Source: Siphonodentalium dalli (taxonomy: Eukaryota; Mollusca; Scaphopoda; Gadilida; Siphonodentaliidae). Taken from it: DNA of 64,000 nt. The position numbers were made by a program, and so were the translations under genes. This document shows positions 1 to 10,556 of this stretch, in pieces; within the stretch, counting starts at the first letter, position 1, and every line of letters starts with the position of its first letter. The stretch lies in NCBI GenBank assembly GCA_032622095.1, contig CP136063.1:12691814-12755813 (forward strand), written 5' to 3'. The notes under the pieces were generated by a model. That model saw only the letters and a program-made list of their open reading frames with translations. It had not been told where the DNA came from and did not search any database.

Positions 1-520
1 AGGTCCATCTGGTGTCTGTTCATGTCGTAACTTCAACAGTTGTGCTGGGATCTCAATAAAATTTGGTACAGATTTTACTACTATGATGACATTCAATAGA
101 AGGTTCCTTTGTTTTGTTTGGCTTTTCCATCCTAGAGTTATCCATCATTGTTTATCTGGAAATGTTGGCTTTTTGGTCCATCCAATGTCTGTTCAGGTCA
201 TAACTTGAACAGTAGTTTTCGTATCTCAATGAAATTTGTTATGGATGTTCACTATTGTGGTGACATTCAATTGAGGATTCAATTGTTTTGTTCGAGTTTC
301 CATTCTAGAGTTATTCATTTTTTTTACATGGAAATGTTGGCTTTTTGTTCCATGTGATGTCTGTTCAGGTGATAACTTGAACAGTAATGCTCTGTCCTCA
401 ATGGAATTTGGTATGGACGTTCAACACTGTTGTGTGTTGGTTTTCATTCTATAGTTATTCATCTTTGTTTATATGAAAATGCTGATGTCTGGGTCCATCA
501 GCCCACACTAGTTATACCAG
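1..520. repeat. 173-bp tandem repeat, about 2.8 copies
   Basis: The phrase GTCTGTTCAGGTCATAAC recurs at 14, 187 and 359 (spacing 173 and 172). It is followed each time by 'aatgaaatttggtatggatgttca' type sequence and by 'gagttatycatctttgttta'. The array is cut by the window start and fades after about 500. Copies differ by roughly 10-20 percent, so it is not recent. The short reading frames here are by-products of the repeat. The family name is unknown to me. Confidence 0.8.
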
Positions 521-810
521 TACCAAACAGCATAGATACAAGTAGGGCGGATGGGGGATAGTTAATTCTCTTATCTCTGCCTATCTGAGCAAATCTGAAT
601 CCCCATTCATGAGATCCATTCATCTAGTAATTTCAAAGGGTAGAATTAAGAGTTTAAAAGCTTCTTAAAAATAACCCTATTTGAACAAATCTGATCCCAA
701 GGACCCTCTATACAGACAAACTCAATCCAATATACCCAGTAATTTTTCTTTGATCAGGGTATGATTTCACCTGGATAAGTGGTTGTTGAGAAAATAATAT
801 TGGAACAACT
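521..810. other. AT-rich sequence, nothing recognised
   Basis: No gene, terminal repeat or tandem structure was recognised in this stretch. Confidence 0.5.
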
Positions 811-1141
811 AAGTGTGTCTGAGATTTGCAGAATGTGTCCACAAAAGGTGAATTTAATGATGCTATCTATGCCCCAAGGCGGGCTAGCATCACCAAATTT
901 ACACTCTGGGAACCTCATTTTGATTAGGCCTCAACTGCCATAGAAAAACCTAGGAAGACATTGAGGTTCTCCAGTTGAAGTTGGTGATGCACCCCCCCCC
1001 CCCAATTGAGTACCCAAATAATGCATTTTATCTTCCAAATTAGGAGATATATAAACTGCTGGCGATGGTAGCCTTTCCTACGGGATAGCATCACTAAATA
1101 CCCCTCTCAGGACCTCATTTTGCAAATGTCAGACACACTGT
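811..1141. repeat. foldback (inverted-repeat) element
   Basis: The left end AGTGTGTCTGAGATTTGCA pairs with the right end, whose reverse complement is AGTGTGTCTGACATTTGCA. Inside, 'gaatttaatgatgctatct' (about 850) pairs with 'gctagcatcaccaaattt' (about 888), giving a second nested stem. A C-run sits at about 990. This looks like a short non-autonomous DNA element or MITE. The target duplication was not resolved. Confidence 0.6.
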
Positions 1142-2204
1142 CACTAAATTCAGACTTGGGTGATTGTTTTAATTTTGTAGTGACAACAGACCTTGGTAGT
1201 AGACTGGTAGTGTAGTGTTTGCACAAGGCTGACCAATATATGTTATTCTTATCTCAATTAATGACTGTGTCTGTCTCTGTAGCTAATACCCGACTAAGTC
1301 CTCTGGTAGATAATAACTCTCTGCTTCTGGTGAGAGTGGTAACTTCTTATATGGGTTGGTTGTACGTGGGCTGTTAATTTGTTAGCAATGTGGAGGGCTG
1401 GGTCATGTGGGTGGGGGTGAAGGAAAGTTTCTGTGATTTCATTGAAAGATTAAAGTTTCATAACTCTGCCGATGTTATAATGGTGTTAGTGTTTTTTTTC
1501 AAATATTACAACATGATTAAAACAATAAAAAAAAAATACTCCAAACTCAGTCTACTCTTTCTGTTCTGCTTAGTTTGAACCTAATAACTATGTAATACCC
1601 CATGGATGTTATACGGCTATACAGTAGTGATAAGATTAATACATATCCACACTTGATTTATCAGATTTGCCTCAAAATTGATAAACTCCATAGGCGTATG
1701 AATTGTTTCATCTGATCACAGTATTTGTGGTTGCTCCATTACGCTTTGCGTGCGATCATATTAGTATGGTATATAAGGGCATTCTTCAGTTATACGAGAT
1801 GCATCAGCTAGTAAAATTGAAAAACAAATCTAAATTTTTTGGCTTTATTTTGAGGATTGACACTAATTTTCAGGATGCCTCATATTGGAAAAATAAACAA
1901 CTACTGCTCGATATAATCCATTTTTTTATTTCAGTAAGGTCTATATTTTGATAAAATACTATAAGAAACGCTGTGTTTCACACATATACATATATATAGG
2001 AATCAGGGAGCTAAATGTGTTCTAGAGTCGGGGAGTGAGTACACCGTGGAACCCTAAAGGTGAAGGTAACTGAAGAATGACCTTCACCTGATACATGCGA
2101 CACGTTGTTAAAGGATGACATCGTGTTTATTTGATTTGTACATAATATCTAAATAATTTAAACTGGTGAATGAATGGGGAAATGGATTTTTGTGAGCGGG
2201 AAAT
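1142..2204. other. AT-rich intergenic sequence
   Basis: No supportable gene. There is a short hairpin at about 2068-2093 (AGGTGAAGGT facing ACCTTCACCT) and homopolymer runs near 1490-1540. Open frames here are short and have no recognisable composition. Confidence 0.5.
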
Positions 2205-2207
2205 TTA

Positions 2208-2425
2208 TTTAACTAGCTGCTGTAGTTCTGGATTTTTCCAGATCAAATTGGCTGTGGGATAGCCCCGTCGTACACTTGGGGATTTATTTTTAAAAGTAAA
2301 CACATGACCTATGATTTTTCTTGCATTTTCGTGATCAACTGGTGTCAATCTAGCTGGGTAAACATCACTGGTATGGCCTGCAGGCTTCAATTCAGTGAAT
2401 TTGGCGAAAACGTTAACACTGTCGC
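2208..2425 (-). CDS. possible terminal exon, unknown protein
   Basis: On the minus strand a frame of about 72 codons follows a splice-acceptor-like 'tttcccatag' (ending at 2426) and runs to a TAA just above 2205. The encoded peptide contains VDHENARKIIGHVFTFKN and PSVRRGYPTANLIW, a mixed composition that looks like coding sequence rather than random AT-rich translation. There is no ATG at its start, so if it is real it is an internal or 3' exon. No upstream exon was found and I do not recognise the family. It could also be a remnant of a transposon gene. Confidence 0.25.
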
Positions 2426-2980
2426 CTATGGGAAACCATTTAGTTCAGTGATTCCAATAAGAACTGTGACCAACACATAATAGAACAAATGCAATGTTTC
2501 TATTAACACATACAGAACGGCATGTATGGCACCATGTAACCTCGAAATGGATAGTCTAGCAGCCAACTAACGGATTTTGCCCTAACCCAAAATTATCTGT
2601 TTAAAGTGACTCAAAAATAATCGTCACCATGTTGTTGTTGTTGAAATCAGCTATTCACTGCCTGTTCCTAACGCTTCCACAAACTGCATGCATGGTTTAC
2701 CTCCCCTGATTGCTATAAATAGATTGGGGGTATACCCCATTGCCTGATGTGTTTTGTCAGTAACAGCAAGCATGGTTTCAGGATATCGTTAGCAAAAGAC
2801 GATATATAATGAGCTTAAATTGGCAAAATGCGATCAAATAAGACGTTTTCGTCAGCGCGATCGAAGATGCCGAAAAATTGGAAAGAGCAGCCATGGATTT
2901 TGGGAAGTGAACGTCACAGACTCACAGTGGATTTCCAAATTCCATGCAAATCTGCGGAGCAAAATTCTGAAAGTTACGGA

Positions 2981-3325
2981 GTTGCACATACCTGCATACT
3001 TCTCAGTCTTCTGAGTGTGACTTGATGTGGTACTATAAGAAACAGCAGGTATTTATCTGGTGGGTCCGCTTTGTAAATTATAAAATTTTGCAATAAATAA
3101 TTAAATATATTTTTGAGAATTTTTTTCTGGAATTACATCACTTGACCTACAATAGCCTGAATAGGCTACATATTAATTTGTCAGATTTGAAATATCAATA
3201 TTGAATATAAAATTCAAAAATAAATACACCAACATCTATACAAGTTCCAATCGGACCTGCCAGATAAATACCTGTTGTTTTCAATACCACATCAAGTCAC
3301 ACTCGGAAGTACTAGTATGTGCAAC
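2981..3325. repeat. foldback element with about 80-bp arms
   Basis: The arm starting GTTGCACATAC at 2981 and running through GAGTGTGACTTGATGTGGTA and CAGGTATTTATCTGG is repeated in inverse orientation ending at 3325. The arms are about 85 percent alike. The roughly 185 bp between them are AT-rich. This is typical of a MITE or foldback element. A short plus-strand reading frame overlaps the left arm and is not considered real. Confidence 0.7.
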
Positions 3326-4010
3326 TCTAGTTCAGTCATGAACGTAGTGCGTATCCTTCCTTGCTGGAAGCAGCAATCTGCGAAAGCGGTCACGTTGACT
3401 TAAAGAACAAATAGAGAAAACAACAAATACAGAAGAGATGATGGATCAGGCACAGGCATGCTGTTTGGGGTAAAGCTCCCACCCCTCGAAGAAAAAAGGA
3501 AAGAAACAGTGACTGGTTCAATACCACAAAATAGTCAAGGGGTAAATTGGTTTCAGCCCTGCCTAAGCCTGATTATCTAGAACACGGGAAGAAAGACACA
3601 GGGGAAATACAGCCAACAAAATTTGAGGACTGTGTCAGTCAAAATCTGGTGGAGAAGGAGGTGTGTAACAACACAGAATCGTTCCAACTTCTGCGTACCA
3701 GCAGCTCACAATACGAACACTCCTTCTTAGTTAAAACAACTGTGGAATGGAATTATGGAACTGCCTGGAACAGTCGGTAGTTGATATCGGTGATATTGAT
3801 GGTTTTCTATCTGCTCTACGAGGGGAACAACAGTATGGAGTGTTTTCAACAATGCTAACAAGGAGCTATTGCTTAAATATCTAAAAATTACGCTTGTTTA
3901 TCATATATAATAAATTATTTTTCAATTATTTCGCTTGCTGCTTATATTTATACTCCAAAATCATTTTGAATGGCTCAAACAACAACATTATCATTGCATA
4001 TATTAAGTAC
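3326..4010. other. AT-rich intergenic sequence
   Basis: A 77-codon open frame at 3547-3780 starts at a non-ATG codon directly after an in-frame stop (3532-3534) and has no recognisable domain. It is not called as a gene. Confidence 0.4.
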
Positions 4011-4466
4011 TATATGGGAGATTAATTGAACATTTAATGGCTAATTACGCTTGAGCGTAACTCCATTACGCTTAAGCGTAACTTCATTACGCTTAAGCAT
4101 AATTGGTTTGTATTGCCTTACAACATTATATGTAATGGTAGGCCTACATGTATCTAACTTAGTAAGGTTTAATGTTCTGGGCGGATGGTAATATCACTAG
4201 CATCGTAATTGACTGCATCAATTTCAGCTTCAGGGAGTTTTTCCAATTCGATTACGCTTTACTTTAGCCTAAATGCATTATGTGTGACCGTAAATGAATT
4301 ACGCATACATGTAAGCATAATGTAATACTCTTAAGTATGGTATAATGGAAATCTAAATTACACTTAGGCATTGCGCATTAAGCTTAAATTTATGCTTATG
4401 TATAATGAATTACACTTACATGTAAGCATGATTAGCAATTAAATGTGAATTTGGCCTCCCATATGT
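4011..4466. repeat. element made of CTTAAG palindromes, copy 1
   Basis: Ends are TATATGGGAG (left) and CTCCCATATGT (right), next to 'cattta' on the inner side. GTAC flanks both ends (4007-4010 and 4467-4470) and may be the target duplication. Inside, at about 4050-4110, three units with a 21-bp pitch each carry the palindrome TTACGCTTAAGCGTAA or a close variant. More degenerate copies follow to 4440. A related element lies at 11015-11675. It has no coding capacity and looks like a non-autonomous DNA element. Confidence 0.65.
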
Positions 4467-4629
4467 GTACTATTGTTGTTTCGTAGACTTTGCCCCACAC
4501 GTTTGGTTGTTTCGCACCATATATTTGGCCATTTCTCACCACATGTTTTGTCGTTTCCCACACCTGTCATGCCTTCCTTTTGAATAAATAATGCCTTCCT
4601 TTTGAATAAATACTTTGAAAAAGAACATA

Positions 4630-4841
4630 CAGTAATGCCCAAAGTAATTGACCCTTAACCACACCAGGATTATGGAAAAAAATTCAGGATTTAGTTGGAA
4701 ATATGGCTTGTTGCCATTCGTTGGAAAGCTCTTGTTGCGAGCTTTCCGATGAATGGCAACAAGCCATATTTACAACTAAATGCTGAAAAATTACCCATAA
4801 TTCCACTGTAGTAAAGTGGTCAATTCCTTTGGGCATTACTG
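4630..4841. mobile_element. Tc1/mariner-like MITE, 212 bp, TA flanks
   Basis: Ends are CAGTAATGCCC at the left and GGGCATTACTG at the right, each flanked by TA (4628-4629 and 4842-4843). Almost the whole element is an inverted repeat, with inner arms ATATGGCTTGTTGCCATTC and its complement and a centre 'gctcttgttgcgagc'. TA duplication with a near-complete hairpin is the hallmark of Tc1/mariner-type MITEs. Two relatives lie at 9501-9679 and 9771-9873. Confidence 0.85.
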
Positions 4842-4843
4842 TA

Positions 4844-5529
4844 TTAAGTTATCTGATGACAACGCGCCAACTGGACACATTTTTTTTTAAACCCAAATTG
4901 TGACAAAGCTCACGTTATTTAAAAAAAAACATATCAATAGACCCAGTCTAAATAAAATTAGCCCGTGTTTTATTTCTTTCTTACGAGTCTGGATATCTAT
5001 CAGACTGCAATATACCTTATACTAAATGATAGGATTCATCCATATTATACCGGTATGATACTGTCCACTTGGAAGGAAACGTTTATGGGGGGAGACAACC
5101 CCACTGTGACATCGTCGCCACCTCCCTGACAGTCTGAAGTTAAAATGAACCTGGTTTCTCTATGGATGAGTGATTCACCGATAAATGTTACTTTTGGCCT
5201 CTCATAACAAAATGCAATATATACACAAGCGTATGGTAATAGCGTATATGAAGACTTTGGAGAATATTTCATACTAAAATAATTATCAATACATACATGT
5301 GTATATACCAATCACATGTAAATTGAGTTTTTAAAAAAAGTTTCTGAACCCTTTTGGTTGTAAATAAAATGCACTCAGTGATTCTGACTTCAAACTTGTG
5401 CCTCCTAATTATATAGGTTGATTGAATTGAAAGGTTAGAAAATCAGTGCCCTCTCTTGAAATTATTTCTTTAGGAATAATCTCTGTTTCATATTTTGATT
5501 ACAGTTTAAAGATGGTCTATATATTCTTA
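4844..5529. other. AT-rich intergenic sequence
   Basis: No gene or repeat was recognised. A minus-strand 88-codon open frame at 5045-5311 has no recognisable motif and is not called. Confidence 0.4.
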
Positions 5530-5889
5530 TTGCAAGTTTTATATATTTTCCCTGATTTTCCTGGGTATAAAATAATGTCCGGAAATGCTTCTATCAATTA
5601 CTGTTCATTCTATTTTGAATTTTCTGGTATATATACTAGTATACCTACAAATAAGTCGTGACATTTTACTGCTTGAGGAAACGTTTCGGAGCATAGCAAG
5701 CAGGAAAATAGTAAAAAAAAGATTGCCCCAACTGATTATCAATCAGTTTCCCAACTGATTATCAATCAGTTGTAATATTAAATGGTAGAAGCGTTTCTGG
5801 ACCTGTGTCTTTGACAACTTGACTTATCATTATTATTTTATACCCTGGAAATTATAGAAAACATTTAGGAAGAGATGATCCATCTTTAA
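5530..5889. mobile_element. degenerate copy of the 530-bp TTAA element
   Basis: The right part (about 5785-5889) matches the right inverted repeat of the complete element at 62824-63356: 'agaagcgtttctgga', 'tttataccctgg', 'gatgatccatctttaa', ending at a TTAA (5886-5889). Left-arm pieces such as 'gggtataaaataatgtccggaaatg' lie near 5565-5590. Between the arms sit two copies of AACTGATTATCAATCAGTT (5729-5771), each able to fold on itself. Confidence 0.6.
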
Positions 5890-6585
5890 GCCAATCACAA
5901 ACTCATAAATAGCTTTGTGTTTCGGCATAAAGCCTTTGGCCTGTGTAATTATATTAGGATACAACGAATATTTAAATTTATAAATACATCTCAGTAAAAG
6001 AATATCAACCTGAAAGTATTTGACGGGGATATTTTGTTAAATATTATATTAGGAATTTATAGTGACATTGATGTGACACTTTTCAATAATGACTGTCAAT
6101 GTGCACTTCTCGTTTTCTTGAGAAATATAAACGAGAAGCCGATCACGATCGGCAGATGTTAACCCATCCCTTGGCGAAAGTAAATTACTCTGATCGGAAT
6201 CATAAATGAGAGTATTGATGTTGCATTATATAGTATACTGTTAGGTACTATTATAGACAATGTACATAACACAAATTATTGGAATTTATGTGTCACTCAC
6301 ATTTATTTAAGAGAATGCACTGGAACAGGATCTGTAATGCTGAACCACCACAGCCTTGGGTTAAATGTGAAAAGGTGACCTGAACATGAAATACTTGGTC
6401 AAGAGATTCCAATTTAATGATATTGTATCAAATTCTACCCACAACAGCCATCAGGATAAACACCTCACTGCTGACCGATTAGTATCAATTATACAGCAGA
6501 TATGTCAACAAATCACAGGCTTATGTTAAATAGGGCAAGGAATTAAAACTAAAAAAAAAATTTAAGAGTAAATATTGTTTTCTTC
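5890..6585. other. AT-rich intergenic sequence
   Basis: No gene or repeat was recognised, apart from scattered AT-rich runs. Confidence 0.4.
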
Positions 6586-6830
6586 AAAAAAGGGCCATAT
6601 ATCAGTTAAAAATAGTCTGATCAAACACATATTCAAACTATCTGTCCTTTATGCTGAGAAATTCATATACAAAATTTGGTTCCGATCAGATAGAAAATGT
6701 TCGATTTATCGCACCATGTGTAAAGTGTCTACAGACAAACAGACGGATTGACTAATGACAGTTGGTCAATCCGGATGTTGACACTTCCATACTATGATAT
6801 GGGTAAACATAAAAATTAGTCTTTTGTGGG
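6586..6830 (+). repeat. 'gggccataactc'-type repeat, partial
   Basis: The order is 'aaaagggccatat', 'tctgatcaaacacatattcaaact', 'accaaatttggttccgatcagat', 'cgcaccatg.gtaaagtgtctac', then a gacaaacagacgg run and a tail ending 'gatatgggtaaacataaaaat'. The same order occurs at 7203-7590. Repeats of this type are abundant in molluscan and other lophotrochozoan genomes and have been linked to Helitron/Helentron-type non-autonomous elements. That link is from general knowledge and was not tested here. Confidence 0.6.
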
Positions 6831-7202
6831 TACTTAAGTATCAATTTTTCCATCTCCACTAGCATGGGCATGCATTTGATTTTTTTGTGTGTGAAACACT
6901 GGACAAACATGACAAAATATGTGATAAAACACAATTTATTCCCATCTTTCCTGGCATAGAGACCTCTCAGAAATCCAGACTAAGAGTGCAAATTAATTAC
7001 CTGTACATTGAGCTGCAGCCTGAATACCAGTGTCCTATAAAAGTATATCTGGTTACACTTCACTAAGTTCACACTGACGGCTAAAAAAATAACTATAATT
7101 ATCAATTATACAGATTTACTGTTTGTCTCTCACAGAGCTAAAGTGATATCACTGATAATCAATTAGCTGTAGGCTGCTATGGTTATCTGTTCAATTCTTA
7201 GT
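6831..7202. other. AT-rich intergenic sequence
   Basis: No gene or repeat was recognised. Confidence 0.4.
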
Positions 7203-7590
7203 TGAAAAAGGGCCATAACTCTTGTATAAAATGTCAGATCTAACCTATATTCAAACTCGATCTGTATTTTGGGCTGACAAACTCGCATACCAAATTTGGG
7301 TCCGATCAGATGAAAATTGTTTGAGTTATGACAGCATGCATGAATTCGAAATCGAAAAGGGCCACAACTCCGTATAAAAAACTCTGATCACACGCATATT
7401 CGAACTCGATCTGTATTTTGGGCTGAGAAACCCATATACAAAATTTGATTACGGGCGGATAGAAATTGTTCGAGTTATCGCACCATGCGTAAAGTGTCTA
7501 CCGTCAGCCAGACGGATGGACGAGTGGTCAATCCAGACAACGACACTATGTTTACCATACTAAGGTATGGGTAAACATAAAAATGAACAT
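7203..7590 (+). repeat. 'gggccataactc'-type repeat, two tandem modules
   Basis: Two modules of about 150 bp (starting at about 7205 and 7355) each open with AAAAGGGCCA.AACTC and contain 'ttcgaactcgatctgtattttgggctga'. The second ends in 'cgcaccatgcgtaaagtgtctacc', a degenerate 'cagacggatggacg' stretch and 'gtatgggtaaacataaaaat'. The tail matches that of 6586-6830, so these are two insertions of one family. Confidence 0.65.
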
Positions 7591-8129
7591 AAGAACAAAG
7601 TTGATCTATTTCTCCATGTTCTTCTAATAGGTGATGTTTTTATCGAATATATTTGCACATTTTACTCACTGCCGCACTGCGAGTGCATTGGTCCCTTTAA
7701 TATTTCATGTAAAAGTGGTGAAAACTGTAATATTAAACAAGAACAATAGCTTTAGTTAACACAAAATTCACTGAAATATTTTCACAGTGGGGTTCCTGTG
7801 AGGAAAAAAATAGTTTTTTTCTCATAGAATCTCCACATGTATATTCAGACAGACAGATTGGGAGGGGTGTTAAAAAATGCTTGGGGAAAACAGTTGTAAA
7901 GAGGGAAAGAAATTGGTTGCGGGGCTGGGTGAATTGCAGAAATGGTCAAAGGTAAAACAGTATCATACGTGTCTGAATATATATTAACACCCCACCCCTC
8001 CATATACCCTGCTTTTCTCATGGCATTTTTTTTGGGTGTTTCGTTGAATAAAATTAACTTATGACTGAGATAGAAAAAAACAACCAGTAGAGAGTGTACT
8101 GGCTTAGAAGTTCAATACAAGTATTGTTA
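7591..8129. other. AT-rich intergenic sequence
   Basis: No gene was recognised. 'cagacagacagattgggaggggtgtt' near 7850 and its approximate complement near 7975-8005 ('aacaccccacccctcc') suggest a weak foldback of about 150 bp. Confidence 0.4.
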
Positions 8130-8430
8130 GCTTAAAACATTCTCTTATATATGCAAGGCATCCTATGGGAGACTCGCATATATAGTAAGAGAATGCATTG
8201 GCACAGGTTTTCAAAATATTTCATGAAGCTCCAGTAATGGAAGAATTAATCATAAATATTGGTCTCCCATTTGGCTCCTTGTATATATAAAAGAATACAC
8301 TGGCTTGCATGGTCAAGATAAATGTTGTCAGGTCAATGAATTCTCTTAAATATGTGAGTCTGCCTATGGGGGACTGGCATATATAAGAGAATGCATTGGT
8401 ATGGTGTTTTTGCAAAATTTCAGGAAGCTC
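8130..8430. repeat. diverged repeat, two partial units
   Basis: The phrase 'tatataagagaatgcattgg' followed by a T-rich stretch and 'ttcaggaagctccagt.atg' recurs at about 8170-8240 and 8380-8437. Between them is 'ggtcaa.ataaatgttgtcaggtcaatg'. The same string of phrases reappears at 9040-9380. Confidence 0.55.
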
Positions 8431-8766
8431 CAGTCATGAAATGTGCAAAATTATTTGAACTTTCCTCTTAGAACACTTTAAATTGTAAAAAGATAGCATC
8501 ACAAGGTGTTTGGAAATCCATTCAGTTTGTAAGTCTAACACACAATTTGTTCAAAAATAGTTTTGTCTTCATCATAGACTGATAAAGAAATCATGTTTTG
8601 TACACAATCTACATGTATTCAGAAAATTACTAAAACAGTGAAAAAGCTGTTAATTTTTTTTTCTAGTTTTTGAAATATCTGACCATCATATATTGAATTT
8701 TGCTCAGTGTGATACACTCCCATTCTTGAAGACACACAACTTGAAAAATCCTTACTCATACAGATG

Positions 8767-8990
8767 GGATTAATAATTATCTCTTTCTGTAACAATTATT
8801 TTATAGTTTCCTGTGTATAACATAATCAATATGAATCGAAGACCCCTGCCTGGAAACAGTTATATCAATTAGTATTATACTAGTAAGGATACAATCAATT
8901 TCCAGTTTCTTTAAGGTGTCTCCGGCTTATTTTTATTATTTTATAACCAGTAAACTATACAACACATGTTAGAGGAAGAGATAATCCATC
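8767..8990. mobile_element. short degenerate copy of the 530-bp TTAA element
   Basis: The left arm ('aattatctctttctgtaacaa', 'gtgtataacataatcaatatgaatcgaagacc', 'ctggaaac') and the right arm ('ttataaccagtaaactatacaacacatgtta', 'gagataatccatcttta') face each other over about 60 bp. The internal part seen in the full copy at 62824-63356 is missing. Confidence 0.6.
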
Positions 8991-9039
8991 TTTAGTGAAT
9001 CCGGAAATTTGTAAATGATTAAATTTCTTCTTCAAAGCA

Positions 9040-9380
9040 GGAAAATAAAATCTACAAAACATGCAGTTGGAAGGACTTGGGAGACTCAAATATATAATAT
9101 AACCATTTCTTGATGGGAACTGAGCTGGTGGAGCAATAAATCATGTGCCAGTGCATTCCCATATATTTGCAGATACCATAGGTAGCCATAGGTAGCCTCA
9201 CATACATGAATATAAGAGAATGCACTGTTTTACAGGTCAAAGTAAATATTGTTAGGCCAATGTAATGTATTCTCTTACATATTCTAGGATCCCTACTGGA
9301 AACTACCATATATAAGAGAATGCATTATCACAGGTTTTTGTGTGTGCAATATTTCCAATGCTCCAATCATGGAAAGGTGA
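9040..9380. repeat. diverged repeat, second cluster
   Basis: Shares 'tataagagaatgcactg', 'ggtcaaagtaaatattgttaggccaatg', 'tattctcttacatat' and 'tataagagaatgcattatcacagg' with 8130-8430. An internal foldback arrangement is suggested because phrases occur in both orientations. Confidence 0.5.
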
Positions 9381-9500
9381 ATGCTGCTCCCATAATGAAA
9401 GAGTTAATTGATTTTATTCCTAAATAGACATTTTTTGTTATAATTAGTTTTAGTTCCGACACTCCGGGTTTGGTATTTTGACTCATAAATGAACCACATA

Positions 9501-9679
9501 CAGTAATGCCCTAATTAATCGACTGCTTAACCACAGCAGAATTATGGGTAACTTTTCAGGATTTAGTTGGAAATATGGCTTGTTGCCATTCACCGGAAAG
9601 CCATATTTTCGACTAAATGCTGAAAAGTTGCCCATAATTCTGCTGTGGTTAAGGAGTCAATTATTTAAGGGCATTACTG
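9501..9679. mobile_element. Tc1/mariner-like MITE, 179 bp, TA flanks
   Basis: Ends CAGTAATGCCC / GGGCATTACTG with TA on both sides (9499-9500, 9680-9681). It shares the inner arm 'ggatttagttggaaatatggcttg' with the element at 4630, but the loop is shorter ('attcaccggaaag'). Confidence 0.85.
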
Positions 9680-9770
9680 TACAATGATGGTGGTGGTTCT
9701 GCTGAGTTTAGTAAGGCCAAATCAAATTAATGTTCTGTTTCTGAGACACTGCCACTTAATTAATATTAGA

Positions 9771-9873
9771 GAGCTTTCCGATGAATGGCAACAAGCCATA
9801 TTTCCGACTAAATCCTGAAAAGTTACCAATAATTCTGCTGTGCTTATGGAGTCGACTAATTAGGGCATTACTG
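9771..9873. mobile_element. right half of the same MITE
   Basis: Starts inside the arm ('gagctttccgatgaatggcaac') and runs to GGGCATTACTG followed by TA. The left half is absent, so this is a truncated copy lying about 90 bp from the complete one. Confidence 0.75.
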
Positions 9874-10556
9874 TAGTTTTGATTACTCTTGAGTACTGAT
9901 GGTATATTAGCATCTGCCATAAATCCTGAATAACAGGTGAAACATGATCGAGTACCGGATAGAAAAATTATAGGATAGAAGCCATGGTTATTTCACACTA
10001 TTATAAATATGAAAATAATTACATTTTTGCTGCTGAAATATTGTCCACAACTCCAGCTCATCAAGAAGTATGAGACTGAATTATATAAAAATATGTCATT
10101 TTGACAAAAAATAATCAATTTGATGCTCAATGACATTTATTCTCAGTGAGATATATCATACAGTTCCAGGAGATTTCACTCCATTGTCACTATATCCATA
10201 TTACACAGACAAATCACCTATCTGGGGTCTGCCATGGGAGGGAGGGACATCATCAATATCATGAAGAGATATATTTAAGAAGACTTATTTTAAATGATTT
10301 ATTAATAAGGTACTTAACACATGTATGAATTTTCATTAATGAATTAAATTTAATATAATTAAAAAGTATGTTAATAACTGAATACCACAAATGACTGTCA
10401 CTAGCTGTGATAGACTTGCAATTGAATTGATTAATTGAGTATTTGGCAATCATGAATATTTTTGTGGGACAAATCCCAGCTTTTGGCAAGATTTATTGTT
10501 GAATGTTGGGTCAACAGCCTGGAACTATCTAGTTGAAATTGAAGAAACCCCCTCCC
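9874..10556. other. AT-rich intergenic sequence
   Basis: No gene, RNA gene or clear repeat was recognised. Open frames on both strands near 10146-10490 overlap each other and have no recognisable motif. Confidence 0.4.

Noticed and set aside
2820-3025. Plus-strand frames resembling the start of a transposase
   Set aside because: A faint 'W-x2-F' similarity only, overlapping a foldback arm. No catalytic region follows.
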